DNA from: Takakia lepidozioides
Taxonomy: Eukaryota; Streptophyta; Takakiopsida; Takakiales; Takakiaceae
Assembly (NCBI GenBank): GCA_030704615.1
Contig: CM060731.1
Location: 46,192,001 to 46,252,000, forward strand
Length of the DNA stretch: 60,000 nucleotides
Reading direction: 5' to 3'
Under the pieces are notes generated by a model. That model was not told the DNA's origin. It ran no database searches and worked only from the letters and a program-made list of their open reading frames with translations. The position numbers and the translations under genes are program-made. Shown piece after piece: positions 1-9,512 of the stretch; positions within the stretch are counted from its first letter, which is position 1, and every line of letters begins with the position of its first letter.

Positions 1-2364
1 GCAAATGGTGCTATTCAGAATCCTACCAAGACTGGCCGTGGTGGGAAGGCAATGGTGGAAGCACGCTTGGTAAGTGGCATCATCACGACTCTGTATTTTG
101 TTCCTCGTTGAAATTGCTATGTGTATATAGTCAGCCCTCACATTGCTTACTGACTTGTGGCATGGGTTTGTTTGTGGCATGGATTAATTTGTAGGAAACA
201 CTATCAGGGTGCCCTCCTACATTATATGAAATTCAAGAGGGTTCAGTGTCACGGTTGTCAGCTGGGAGTGACATGCGGGTAAGTGTGTTTTCCACGTTTG
301 CTAGAGTGGTTGCTGCATCATAGGTTGCTAGGGTTTTTTTCAAGGCTTTTGGCCTAGGTTTTCTTTCCAATGGTTGTTCATGCTAGGTTTTTTTGGTTTG
401 ATTCATACTTGGGCAACTTTTCATGGATTGGCAGGAGGGAAGTCTCACATATTCTACAGTAGTTGGCAGGATGGATGGCTTGGACAAACTGGTGGAATCA
501 CAAGGACGTGACATGGCAGAATTAAAATTACAGATGTAGAGCATGATTGAGTACCAGAAAGCCATTGTGACCAGATTGGGGATTAATCTACCAGGCGCAG
601 GACCAGTGACATCTACGATGGATGCGTCTGTTGTGACAATATCAAAATGTTTGGAATCCCAATTTCAGACGGTAACTGGTCCTCACTCTAAGCCCTTATG
701 TGTTCCTGTCACTGATGATATTTTGAATTTGACCGAGCAGCAGCAGGATACAGGGAAGGCCAGCTGTGAGGTACACGTGGAAATTCAGCCCTTGCCACGT
801 ACAAAGGCAATAGCAGTCCAGGGGGCAATGGTGACAGAGCCGCCGGGCACACCGGATTCTGGTATGCAGGTATGTGGGAGTTTAAATGGGGAGGAAGATG
901 CAGACGGGGACAAAACAAACAAGCAGGTTGCTTTAATTTCTCCTGCTCACATGTTGAAGCCAAATGACAGTTTACTTCCTGGACCAACGAGGAAGCATTT
1001 ACTAATTCTGGACTTAAATGGTATGTTATGTGAATCTTTTCATTCTGCTAATGGGCCTGCATCCCTTCCCAAAGGTTTTTGTGGGGAAGATGTGTGGCAA
1101 GAAGATGGTAGTTTTGAGACCACGCTGTTATGACTTTTTGCAAAAGTGTTTTGAACACTTTGAGGTGGCGATGTGGTCTTGTTGCCAAGCTCGCAACTTC
1201 TTCCCAATGGTGGACTATATTTTTGCAGCCCACACTAAGCTGGTTTTCCAGTGGGATGCCCTTCACTGTGATGAGGATCCAGTCCTCCCATGCCGTAAGG
1301 GGTCTGATTCAAAGCCATTATATTTCAAGAACTTGTCTAGAGTGTGGGCAGACTGGCCAGAATGGACTTATGAGGACACTGTTCTTGTTGACGACACACC
1401 AAGAAAGGCGGCAAACAATCCTCCCTTCAGTGGGATTTTTCCAGAGCCATGGAAAGTGCAACCAGATTCACCAACTGATGAGTATCTAACAGAGGTGTTG
1501 TGGCCTTTCTTGTGGAAGGCATCGAAAGCTGCCAGTATTCCCAAGTTTTTGGAGTCTCAGCCTGTTTTCGGACAACAACCATACAACACTGCTACTGTGA
1601 AGGTACAAACATTCTGACAGTGCTCCAGAGGCTACAATTTTGTGGGTTCATTCATTGCATTGCTTTCCTAGATGCTTCTCCTCGGTTGCTTGATTAATGC
1701 TAGGTTTTCTTTGCAGCTTTTCATGTTGGCTTTTTTGTTTGATTCATACTTGGATTTTGTTTCTATTCACTATTCCTCTTTGCTCATTGCTTTCCTGGTT
1801 GTTCTCTGGTCTGTGACACAAGAACTTGTGACAAACAAAGGTGATATTGTCGACAAGCCGGTACAGACGAGGGGCAAGAGTGTCGATCCGACGAGTACCC
1901 CCCCAAAAGAGGTCTCACAACCACTGGAGACTGCAAATGGAGTAAGTCCAAGCCCTTGTCTTGTTTGTTTTATTTTTCCAACCTTGGGGCTCTCTTTAAT
2001 TCGCAAATGTTGAGTGTCCTAGTCGTGTGTATGTCATGGGTTTTCACATCGTGTTCTTTTTTGTGTGGAGTTGGGATCACAGTTCAGGGTGGGTGACGAG
2101 GTTCGGCTGTTGGATGTGAACTCCAAACGCAAGAAATGTGGAGTAGGGCTGATTGTTGCTCTTCAAGGTGCTGTGGTGGGTTGCGGGTACCCTGCTGTGC
2201 CCCTTGATTATGCCTGTGTGTACATCAAAGAGGCATGTGTCAGTAACACCCCTCTACCATATGTGAATGGTGTTAGGAAACAGACCGAGTTGGGGCAGGT
2301 GGTTGGCCAGACAACACTTTGGAGTCTAAAGTTATTGAAACTTATGGAGCTGCGGAAGGGATAG
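1..2364 (+). pseudogene. Broken multi-exon CACTA-associated gene (TNPA-like, FCP1-like domain, DUF8039-like C terminus)
   Basis: Exons with good GT/AG borders and phase-0 joins can be read at 1-69 (open at the window edge), 195-278 and 435 onward, then to 1602, about 1717-1941 (left border uncertain) and 2071-2364. The first exons resemble the tail of plant transposase_24/TNPA-type proteins (GRGGKAMVEARL followed by a helical stretch). The middle is an FCP1/NIF phosphatase-like domain. The last exon resembles the DUF8039-type domain of plant transposon proteins. It is broken: an in-frame TAG lies at 537-539, and the phosphatase half shifts frame between 1020 and 1075, where no intron I tried restores the phase. 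I infer a dead gene of the inner CACTA element that ends at 3528. The individual exon joins are seen; the single-gene model and the domain names are inference. Confidence 0.6.
981..1602 (+). other. FCP1/NIF-like HAD phosphatase domain within the transposon gene
   Basis: The domain opens with LLILDLNGML, matching HAD motif I except that the second Asp of DxDx(T/V) is Asn. This DLNG form is also found in a class of plant FCP1-homology proteins. RPRCYDFLQKCFEHFEVAMWS, KPLYFKNLSRVW (lysine motif) and VLVDDTPRKAANNP (motif III acidic pair) follow in family order, and the domain ends near IFPEPW and WPFLWK. FCP1-family enzymes dephosphorylate Ser/Thr in proteins such as the RNA polymerase II tail. 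With Asn at the acid/base position activity is doubtful. The first strand lies in one frame and the rest in another, joined near 1075, so no continuous protein can be made without an unseen intron. Confidence 0.7.
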
Positions 2365-2820
2365 TCAGTATTGCACTGTTTAACAGAGTTCTTGATTCTA
2401 ATAGCACTAGAACATACTAGCTACAACAATTCAGCCCATGTGTGGGCTTGCTTGTTTTTTGCTGGGCCTTTTGAGGCATGGATTTTTTGACCTTGTGGCT
2501 TTTGAGGTGTCCATTGGGACATTGGTCTCATTTGGATTTTTGTAATGTGATTTATAGGGCTTGTATTGCCCTGTAGTTGACTATTTTCATTCTCCTTGTG
2601 GTTGATAGTATGCAGGAGGGATCCATTCTGTTTTCATGTTGGAATTTCACCATGTAATGAAGATTTTAAATCATTTAATTCACTTTCATTTTAAATAATA
2701 ATATTAAAAATAATACCATTTAAAAAAAATTCCAAGGCTGCAATCTCCCTGTTCTTATAAATATTAAATGAAAACTAAAAAATAAAATATAAACATTAAA
2801 AAAATAAACTATTTCGGAAA
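2365..2820 (+). other. 3' flank of the transposon gene, no gene recognised
   Basis: The stretch begins with a T/G-rich 3'-UTR-like segment and becomes very A/T-rich after about 2640, with several AATAAA-like and poly-A runs (for example 2770-2810) that could serve as polyadenylation signals. No coding sequence or repeat is evident here. Confidence 0.4.
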
Positions 2821-3528
2821 ACAATCTTGATGACACGTGACATCACTCTTGCTCAAACCAGAACACGTGGCAGTATGTGACACGACATTCTTTATCCATA
2901 TTTTCACCACGTGTAAAGATCCGTAGTCATATATTTTGTCTGTGTGCCACATGTCTCATCTCAAGTGCAACAGGTGTCCCGCTAACAACTCTCCATGTAG
3001 ACATCCATGTAGTCATATGAGCGAGTCATGTAGTCACCACGTGTGAAATCTGCCATAGCACACGTGTCCCGCTAGCGCCTCTCCATGTAGGCATCACTGT
3101 GCAGACATGTAGTCATACGATCATGGCAAGAAGTCGTGACATGTCAAATTCGCAGTGGCGCACGTATCCATCCGTCGCCTCTCCATGTAGGCATCACTTT
3201 GCAGACATATAGTCATATGATCCCCTGACGAATGCATGATGTATCGCTTGCGCAATGGCGCATGTGTCCCGCTGAAGCCTCTCCATGTAGGCAGGGCTCA
3301 ACAGACAATGTAGTCATATATTAGTCATATAGTTGTGACTGCAACCTTCTCTGTAGCAGGACTCCAGGTGCCACGCAAGCAGTCACGGATATGACTTGCA
3401 AAACGCAGTCCTAAAGACTAGTCGCTATGACAGGGCTTTTTCACTACAGAGTGATGTAGTCATGAACGCATATAAGACTGAAAAAATAGTCATATGTGAA
3501 GTCATAAAAACGCTCATCTGTTGTAGTG
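2820..3528 (+). mobile_element. Subterminal repeat region and 3' end of the inner CACTA element
   Basis: The sequence TAGTCATAT or a one-base variant recurs at least seven times (near 2922, 3010, 3110, 3210, 3311, 3326, 3488), partly within about 100-bp tandem units. The region ends at 3528 with TGTTGTAGTG, the inverse of CACTACAACA, which is a typical CACTA-superfamily terminus. Clustered short motifs next to the terminal inverted repeat are the usual binding sites for the TNPA-like protein of these elements. The next bases, TTA at 3529-3531, could be the 3-bp target duplication. The matching 5' end is not in the window, so the element assignment rests on this end, the subterminal repeats and the TNPA-like exons upstream. 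Confidence 0.6.
2974..3363 (+). repeat. About 100-bp direct repeat, four copies
   Basis: Units starting at 2974, 3064, 3164 and 3264 share GTGTCCCGCT (or a variant), then CCTCTCCATGTAGGCATCAC, a GCAGACATGTAGTCATA block and a GCGCACGTG-like end. The spacing is 90, 100 and 100 bp. They lie in the subterminal region of the inner CACTA element and probably arose with it. Confidence 0.75.
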
Positions 3529-3529
3529 T

Positions 3530-4453
3530 TATTTCCGCATTCGTGCTCTTGACATGAAGCGCAAAACAACGTTTGATTCTGGCTTGTGTGCCACATATTG
3601 GCAAGACTCCGTGTGGGGCAAGGGAGATACACGACCTGCTATGAGCAAACTTGAGTACATTGGAGAACTTGAGAGCATACTACAACTTCAGTATACAACG
3701 TACCGACCTCTTCTCTTCAAAGGAAGGTGGTTCCAGCCACATCTTGTGGGGCCCTCAACAACACTAGTGCGAGATGATTGTGGTTTTATGTGCGTCAATG
3801 CAAATAGGCTCAACCCTACTCATCGTCCATCCGATGAGCCTTTTGCATGGCCTTCAGACATGAAGCAAGTTTTTTTCTCCGATGATAAAACAAGAGGGGG
3901 AAATTGGAAGGTGGTTGTGCATGCTCAGCCAAGAGGAAGACGTATCTATCATGGTCTTGGATCTTCATGGGGTGAGACAATTGCGGTGGAGGGAGAGACT
4001 GATCATAATGATGCTGATGTTGGAGATTGAGTAGAGGGGATAGAAGAGGATGATGACGCCCCGGAGAATGCATCCCGGACCATACATAATGAAGCTCCAA
4101 AAAATACGGATGTTGGAGAAGGAGATGAAGACACGGCCATTGAAAACGAGGTGGAGGATGATTCGGAGGTGCCTTTTGAGGGCCGACCCATTTATGACGA
4201 TGACTCCGATGACCAAGAAGACTTGCAGCTTGATGAACTACGTAATAATTCTTGCACAGAACTGTACCCATCCATTCGATTGATTGTACACGTACATGCA
4301 TGTAGCTTATTTCTATTATTTATCAATGAAAAATCCATGAAAAATATCATTTGGAGGTGTCAATTCCTCCCATATAAGTTTTGTGTCTATTCCTCCCATA
4401 TAATAATGTCTAGGTATCATAGTCGATGTTTAACTCTCTGTCGCACCCAATGA
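3530..4453 (+). pseudogene. CACTA transposase C-terminal exon (DUF4216-like) of the outer element
   Basis: From 3530 the frame reads YFRIRALDMKRKT...SGL, then YIGELESILQLQY, LLFKGRWFQP, DDCGFMCVNANRL, DEPFAWPSDMKQVFFSDD and GNWKVVVHAQPRG. This is the order of conserved blocks in the DUF4216 domain at the C terminus of plant CACTA (En/Spm) transposases. The domain is followed by an Asp/Glu-rich tail interrupted by TGA at 4028-4030, after which the same frame stays open to 4453. The homology begins exactly where the other CACTA terminus ends (3528), so the 5' part of this exon was displaced by that insertion. There is no catalytic core here, and it cannot encode a working transposase. Confidence 0.75.
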
Positions 4454-4479
4454 CCTGTAGTTTGTAGCCATGATAGCCA

Positions 4480-4760
4480 ATGCGGGCTTCCAAGATGTGG
4501 AGTATGAGAACTCCATCGATGGTGTGGTTGCCATCCACTGGCAAAGTGTGGAATCCTCAATGCGCAGGGGAGCACCCTTACAGTCGGGAGCTGGACTCTC
4601 AAAATTGGGCACAATTTGCACTCCACCAGTGCCTTGAGGAAGGAAATGTTTGTGTTTTTGAGCTGACCTTGAAAATTGACTTCACAATACTAGTCTGCAT
4701 TTTCCCATTAGTGGAAGTCTTTGAAAATGTTAGATGGGACAACCATCTTGCAAACAAATC
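4480..4760 (+). pseudogene. B3 DNA-binding domain fragment
   Basis: The frame reads VWLPSTGKVWNPQC, then ELDSQNWAQFALHQCLEEGN and VCVFELTLK...FTILVCIFPL. This fits the second half of a plant B3 domain: GK-W strand, W-x-FA-x-H-x-L-x-EGD turn, CVFEL strand and final hydrophobic strand. B3 domains are plant-specific DNA-binding domains of transcription factors. Only part of one domain is present, with no start codon context and no intact remainder. It lies between the DUF4216 remnant and the subterminal repeats of the outer CACTA element, so it may be a host fragment captured by the transposon. I am fairly sure of the domain and less sure of the capture. Confidence 0.55.
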
Positions 4761-4769
4761 TATTAACAA

Positions 4770-4900
4770 CCAAGAGAGAGAGGGAGAGAGAGAGGGGGGG
4801 CAAAGAAAGAAAAACAGAGAAGTTCCCCCTCCCTCCCCCCCTAGAGTCCATCCCCCGTCCCCACCCCCTCTCCCTGCCCCTTTAGTACTCAAAGAAACCC
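4770..4900. repeat. Purine-rich (GA)n tract followed by a C-rich tract
   Basis: A GAGAGA tract at 4775-4800 is followed by runs of 3 to 7 C between about 4823 and 4885. On the minus strand these give at least four close G-runs, a composition that can form a G-quadruplex. Confidence 0.6.
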
Positions 4901-4904
4901 CCCC

Positions 4905-5267
4905 TCTGGCGACCCCCCACCATCGCAAGCCAAAAACCCCGTCGCAACACCCCCCATTGCGACGCCCGACCGTCACAGAGGCCTTTTCGCCCTTCAAGCC
5001 ATCATGCGACGGCCGGGTGTCGCAAAGAAGGGTTGCCTCTTGCCCTTCATGCCACCTTGCGACATCCCGGCGTCGCTGGCTGGCCCCAGCGCAGTGGGGC
5101 GACGCCTGGGCGTTGTGGTGCGACGCTACGGCGTCGCAAGGGTTGCCCTGACGCTGTTATGCGACGCGGCATCCCAAAATGCGCCGTGGGGCGGGCGCCG
5201 CATGCTTAGCGCCGCGCGGGCGTGGAATCGCGACTGGCGTCGCTAAACCCCCCTATTTGCAGCAGTG
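4905..5267 (+). mobile_element. Subterminal repeats and 3' end of the outer CACTA element
   Basis: About eleven copies of TGCGAC or its inverse GTCGCA/GTCGCT lie in both orientations between 4941 and 5240, often as facing pairs such as 5119/5131. The region ends with TTTGCAGCAGTG at 5267. Read inward from the end this is CACTGCTGCAAATAGG followed by TTTAGCGACGCC, the form of a CACTA-superfamily terminus with subterminal GCGACG motifs. With the DUF4216 exon upstream, this marks the right end of the outer element; its left end lies outside the window or was lost. AGG at 5268-5270 would be the 3-bp target site. Confidence 0.65.
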
Positions 5268-5575
5268 AGGATGGGACGATGGTCGCAGAGAAATCATGAA
5301 GCGATCGCTGGTGCAACCAACACCCAACTACCGAGGACGGCTGACGGGGCTGTAGTGACGGTCACACAAAGACCCATACCATCGGAAGAGATGGGTAGGG
5401 TGGCTTGCTATTGTGAGAAAAAATTCCAGAGCACCCTCTAGAGCTCCTAATCCTAGCAATCTCCCAAAAATAGTCATCATGGTAGAGTCAAACCCAGATA
5501 AGAGGTGTAGGAAATCTGGGCTTGGTGGAATAGTGCACAAAAGATGGTTTTCAATGTTCTTACCAGCAGCACTGT
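5268..5575. other. Flank between the CACTA end and the SMG7 fragment, no gene recognised
   Basis: The minus strand is open across part of this stretch, but the translation resembles nothing I know. It may include intron or decayed sequence of the SMG7 fragment next to it. Confidence 0.35.
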
Positions 5576-5959
5576 CTAAGTAGGCAAGTCTGGAGGGAGC
5601 CCATGTCTAGCCCTGAGTCTTGCTATAAGGCCATGGTAATTAAACCCGGCCGCCTCGTTCAGAAAGGTTTTGTATTGACCGCCCACTCTCTCGATTTTCG
5701 CTTCATGGAAGCCTCTTTTCCTTCCAACCAAATTTGCCGAGGCAGCCCCCAATTTGCGAAGACGATCACTAAATTCCTCAATGAACTTGTAATGAAGCCG
5801 CCATAGCTGTTGTTGAGTAACATACTGTCACAAGGCCCTCAAAGATGATGGCCTCATATTTTTTCCATGAATGTTAGAAGTGAGACTTGTTCTTACCGCA
5901 CAATTAAAAAGGCCCTTGGTCTGCCACAACTCACCCAGTTTTCTTTCCAAGTCATGAAT
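5576..5959 (-). pseudogene. SMG7/EST1 N-terminal domain gene fragment
   Basis: Two minus-strand exons have good borders. Exon 5959-5897 (21 codons) reads IHDLERKLGELWQTKGLF, between an acceptor TTTATTTCAG and a donor GTAAGAAC. Exon 5824 to 5576 reads LWRLHYKFIEEFSDRLRKLG, QYKTFLNEAAGFNYHGLIAR and ARHGLPPDLP before TAG at 5578-5576. This matches the EST1/14-3-3-like N-terminal domain of plant SMG7, which has LWQLHYKRIE and FRTFLSEATGFY...YGLP blocks. SMG7 acts in nonsense-mediated mRNA decay and meiotic exit. The stop, the short linker between the exons and the missing rest of the gene show a truncated copy. A stranded piece of a real gene split by transposons is the alternative. Confidence 0.65.
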
Positions 5960-6641
5960 CTGAAATAAATAAAGACAAATGCTCAAGACAAAACTCCAAA
6001 TAGACTCGATTGAGGCTCTGATCAGTGTACAAAAATTTCCATGGACCCATGGCTAGCTCAAGAGCTGTGAGCAAATGTCTCTCTCTCACACGCAAACACG
6101 TTCATCGATCGTCAGGAAACACGTGATTGGACTGAAAGCTTTCAGATTGCTGCGTTCCTAGCTAATCGAATTCTTATTCTATGGCTACGGATATCAATCC
6201 ACAAAATTGCGCTGCGAGGGTGATGTCAGAGAGACGTTGTAAAGCACGGGAAAAGCCATGTGCATGCGAAAGAAGGAGAGGGTGGTTCTTGAGAAAGAGA
6301 ACCTCGTCAAAGCACGGTTTAGAACGAGAGCGCTCCAAAAGCTCTAGTCAAGCTACCTCCAAGCTACATCTTTCACCACCTTCCACTCCTCCTCAATGCC
6401 TCAAACTCGAAGCTCACAACACTCATAAGCAAAGAAAAACACAAACAGGCTAGAATGAAATGCCCAGGGAAGTCACTTCCAAAAATTTCCAACAAAAATA
6501 TAGGGTGCAATTTATTTGGAAAAGATAAAAGTTAGAAAATATTTAAAAGTAATAAAGGGTACATTATATTGTGATCAGGGAATTTAAATTAATATAGGAT
6601 CTAAAATAATGATTCATTAAAAAAAATTACTATAGGGTTGA
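5960..6641. other. No gene recognised
   Basis: The plus strand has a 90-codon open stretch at 6181-6453 starting at ATG, basic and Ser/Thr-rich with no family resemblance and no visible splice context. I do not call it as a gene. The end is A/T-rich. Confidence 0.35.
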
Positions 6642-7015
6642 GATAATACCAGTGTTGGGCGGTTATTTGAATTTCTCTCTAATACCCGGCGGTTACCTAT
6701 CCGGTTATATATATATATATATATGACTGGCGGAGGTGAAAAAATGAAGTAACCGGTCCAGTTAGGAACAGGCGGAGGTCATGCATTCAAATAACTGAGC
6801 AAAAAACCTCTTAAAGAACCGCCCAATACCCGCGGTTATTTGATGAAAATCGCCGGTTATTTGAGGTTTTTGCAAGTAATCGTAACCGCTGAGGTTATAT
6901 TTAGCCATAAAAAAATTAATAACCGCAACCACGGTTAATAGTTTCCTAAAATTCGAAACAACCGGAACCGCCGGTTATGAAAAAAATCAAATAACCGCCC
7001 AACACTGGACAATAC
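6642..7015. mobile_element. hAT-type MITE with 8-bp target duplication
   Basis: The element spans 6650-7007 (358 bp). Its ends are CAGTGTTGGGCGGTTATTTG and the exact inverse, and the inner region carries several AACCGCCGGTTAT-like blocks plus a (TA)n tract at about 6705-6724. The flanks are GATAATAC (6642-6649) and GACAATAC (7008-7015), an 8-bp duplication with one mismatch. CAG-type termini and an 8-bp duplication are the marks of the hAT superfamily. It has no coding capacity, so it is a non-autonomous miniature element. Confidence 0.85.
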
Positions 7016-8508
7016 CTATGAAAAATACCAAAAATATATTCATGTTCTTAGGGGAATGATATAGATATTTGTATGTAGCTTACTGGTAAAATGGTGGCTA
7101 GGTAGGATTCAAAAAATGAGAAGGAAGGCAGGGAGCAGGTGGGGGATATTGCGACAGCCTATTGATCTCCTAAATAGACCAACCACACCCGTTATGGTGT
7201 TATTAAACTACTTCTCAAAATCTAGAGGACAATTTAAATTCAAATATGATTATACCGACAACAAGTGAGTAGATGTAGACTCAATTATTAGTTCAGTCAC
7301 TATGACTTTCGATAGAGCGCAAAACGTTTATACTTTGAATGCTGATGATGCGAATGCTTTAAATAAATTTATTTCAACCAAATAATAAATTTATTTGTTG
7401 TAAAAAAAATCTTTTATTGTATTACTAATATAGGGTGTCTAATATTTGTTTGAAACAAAAAATTATTATTAAAATAGCATGCCAAAAATTCACCATATTA
7501 CAAAATTATGTAATTATAGGGTACTAAAAAATACCCAAATTAAAGTAATACCCCTCTACAAAATACCCATTTATCTCACATGCCCTATACAAGTTATAGG
7601 GAGTGACTTCCCCGGGATGAAATGCAATGAGAAAGCAAGAAGTAGAGATGGTCGCGCAACGGCTTGATGTACATACGAGCGAGAGCTGATAGGAGAGACT
7701 GGCTTCTGGTCGACTATGTAATTAAGTAGCTGGGTAGTAACAAATAGGTTGTAGGAGTTGGCGAGTTTGGAGTGAGGGTGGTCGGCCAGAACCCAAGGCC
7801 CCATCGGAGAAGACCAAAAGAACAAGAGAAAGGCTTATCCGAGCACGCAGGCGATGATGAACAAGCTTGCGAGTAGAACAGTAAGGAGGAAATGGAACAA
7901 TATACACTTTCGGGCAATGCGATTTCATAACAGGCCAAAGACATAGAAAAGCACCTTATAAATCATAGAGATTTTAAAAAGTATAAGAAGTGGGGAAAAT
8001 TGTGAAGGGAAGACGAGAAAGAAGCAGCCACAAGTGGTGCAGAAGAACGAGAGCCAGTGGCAGCAGAGAAGTGGCAGCCACAGCTGTTGCGCCGATAGCG
8101 AACACTACTTTAGGGGAACATCTAGTGGGGATGAGCAGGATGCATGTAAAAAGGGGAGTCTGAAGTAGGAGCGCTAAAAGTAGTAGATAGCTACAAACCG
8201 ATATGGCGCATAAAATCCTACATTTACTTAATTATAGAGTGCCTCTTGCCCAACGATATGTTTTTGAAATTTGGAAAATAGCCAGAGTGGCTACTGAGTT
8301 TTTGTAGGAAATTGCCATATTCTCTGTTCATCAACTGAAATATGGATAGAATCATCCTTCATCCATTTATATCATCCATACTTGGCAAATTCATCTATTA
8401 TTTTCATCGTATTTGGAGAAGTTTGGCAAATATATCATCCATGGAAAAATATGGAATTTACGACAAAATATTCTGTTTTATTTTTTGAGATCGAAAAAAT
8501 GACCAACA
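7016..8508. other. A/T-rich stretch, no gene recognised
   Basis: Short open frames on both strands (for example 7571-7825 minus) overlap one another, have no family resemblance and no splice context. Nothing else is evident. Confidence 0.4.
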
Positions 8509-8510
8509 GT

Positions 8511-8600
8511 CGGTAGCTCAGTTAGTTAAGTGCACTTAGTGCTACCCAGATGATTCTGGGGTCAATTCTTGCTACTTGACGGGTGTGGTATTCTCTTCTT
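8511..8600 (+). mobile_element. tRNA-derived SINE head or tRNA pseudogene
   Basis: TAGCTCAGTTAG at 8514-8525 matches an internal pol III A box, and GGGTCAATTCT at 8558-8568 matches a decayed B box; about 32 bp separate them, as in tRNA genes. The rest does not fold as a functional tRNA, so this is a tRNA-like SINE head or relic. Confidence 0.5.
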
Positions 8601-9512
8601 CCCCTTCCCTAGGTGGGGGGTTGGCAGAACGTGAGCACACCGGTGAGCACAAACGGCATGAGCACAAGAACACGGTAATAGGGTACATATGTTTTCACGG
8701 AAATAGAATTCATGCGAATAGGATTCCAAAAAAGCGAAAATGTTAGTTGTGTGCAGCCTATTTGTGTGCCTATCTTGTCCCTATTCTGTCCCTAATTATG
8801 TCTCTAAACCCTAAACCCTAATGAAAATAGGCACCCCGAATGTATATCTTCAAGCTCCAAGTTCCACATATCTACAGCTTTGGTATCCTCCAAAGAATAA
8901 CACATTAGGGAAAAACAAAGTCACAATAACCAACACCATCCAAAATACAAACAATAATTGAGCAATTTAATATAATGAGGCAAACAACGGGTTTCGGTAG
9001 CAAAATAAATCAAGGTATCAGCAAAATAATGGGTTTCGCCAGCAAAATTTCTAGGTATCGTTGTGTAGGTCATTATCCCATGGTTTCGTGGGCGAAACAA
9101 AATGTGTTGTGTTTGGTTTTGCATATAAGAGACGACGTGAGATTGTTTTATTTCGCTAAGAATTGTTATGTGCTTATTGCGGTATGTCGGTACCCATGCT
9201 TTCGTGGGCAAAACATAATGAAATAATTCTAGTTTCGCGTCTTACTGATTGCATCGAGCGTCACCTGCACTTGATTAAATATGCAACTATTAAGCAACGA
9301 AAATCCTTGATGGAGACGACACCTACCGGATATTCCTTATGCCCCAACTTCGCGTGGCTTGTGCTCACACCTAACGTTTTCCTGTGCTCAAGCCATGTTT
9401 TTGTGCACGGAATTTTCGATACATCCTCTTTTGCTCATGTGAGTACGCGCACAAAGGCGTGAGCTTGCTCACGTGCTACCCAACCTCCCTAGGCGGCGTC
9501 ACTCATTCGCAT
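8600..9512. repeat. Imperfect inverted-repeat unit of about 0.9 kb
   Basis: The left end (8606-8670: CCTAGGTGGGG, GTTGGCAGAACGTGAGCAC) is mirrored by the right end (9460-9495: GCTCACGTGCTACCCAACCT, CCCTAGG). Both arms repeat GAGCAC or GTGCTC motifs. Inside lie related lines with TTTCGTGGGCGAAAC (9085) and TTTCGTGGGCAAAAC (9201), and a CCCTAAACCCTAA telomere-like run near 8808-8821. It may be a decayed TIR element; I found no target duplication. Confidence 0.4.

Noticed and set aside
4480-5151. One 223-codon protein through the C-rich tract
   Set aside because: Only the first third resembles a protein (B3). The rest is Pro-rich translation of the C-runs and the CACTA terminal repeats.
8511-8600. 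Functional tRNA gene
   Set aside because: Only A- and B-box-like motifs are present; the acceptor and anticodon arms do not pair convincingly.
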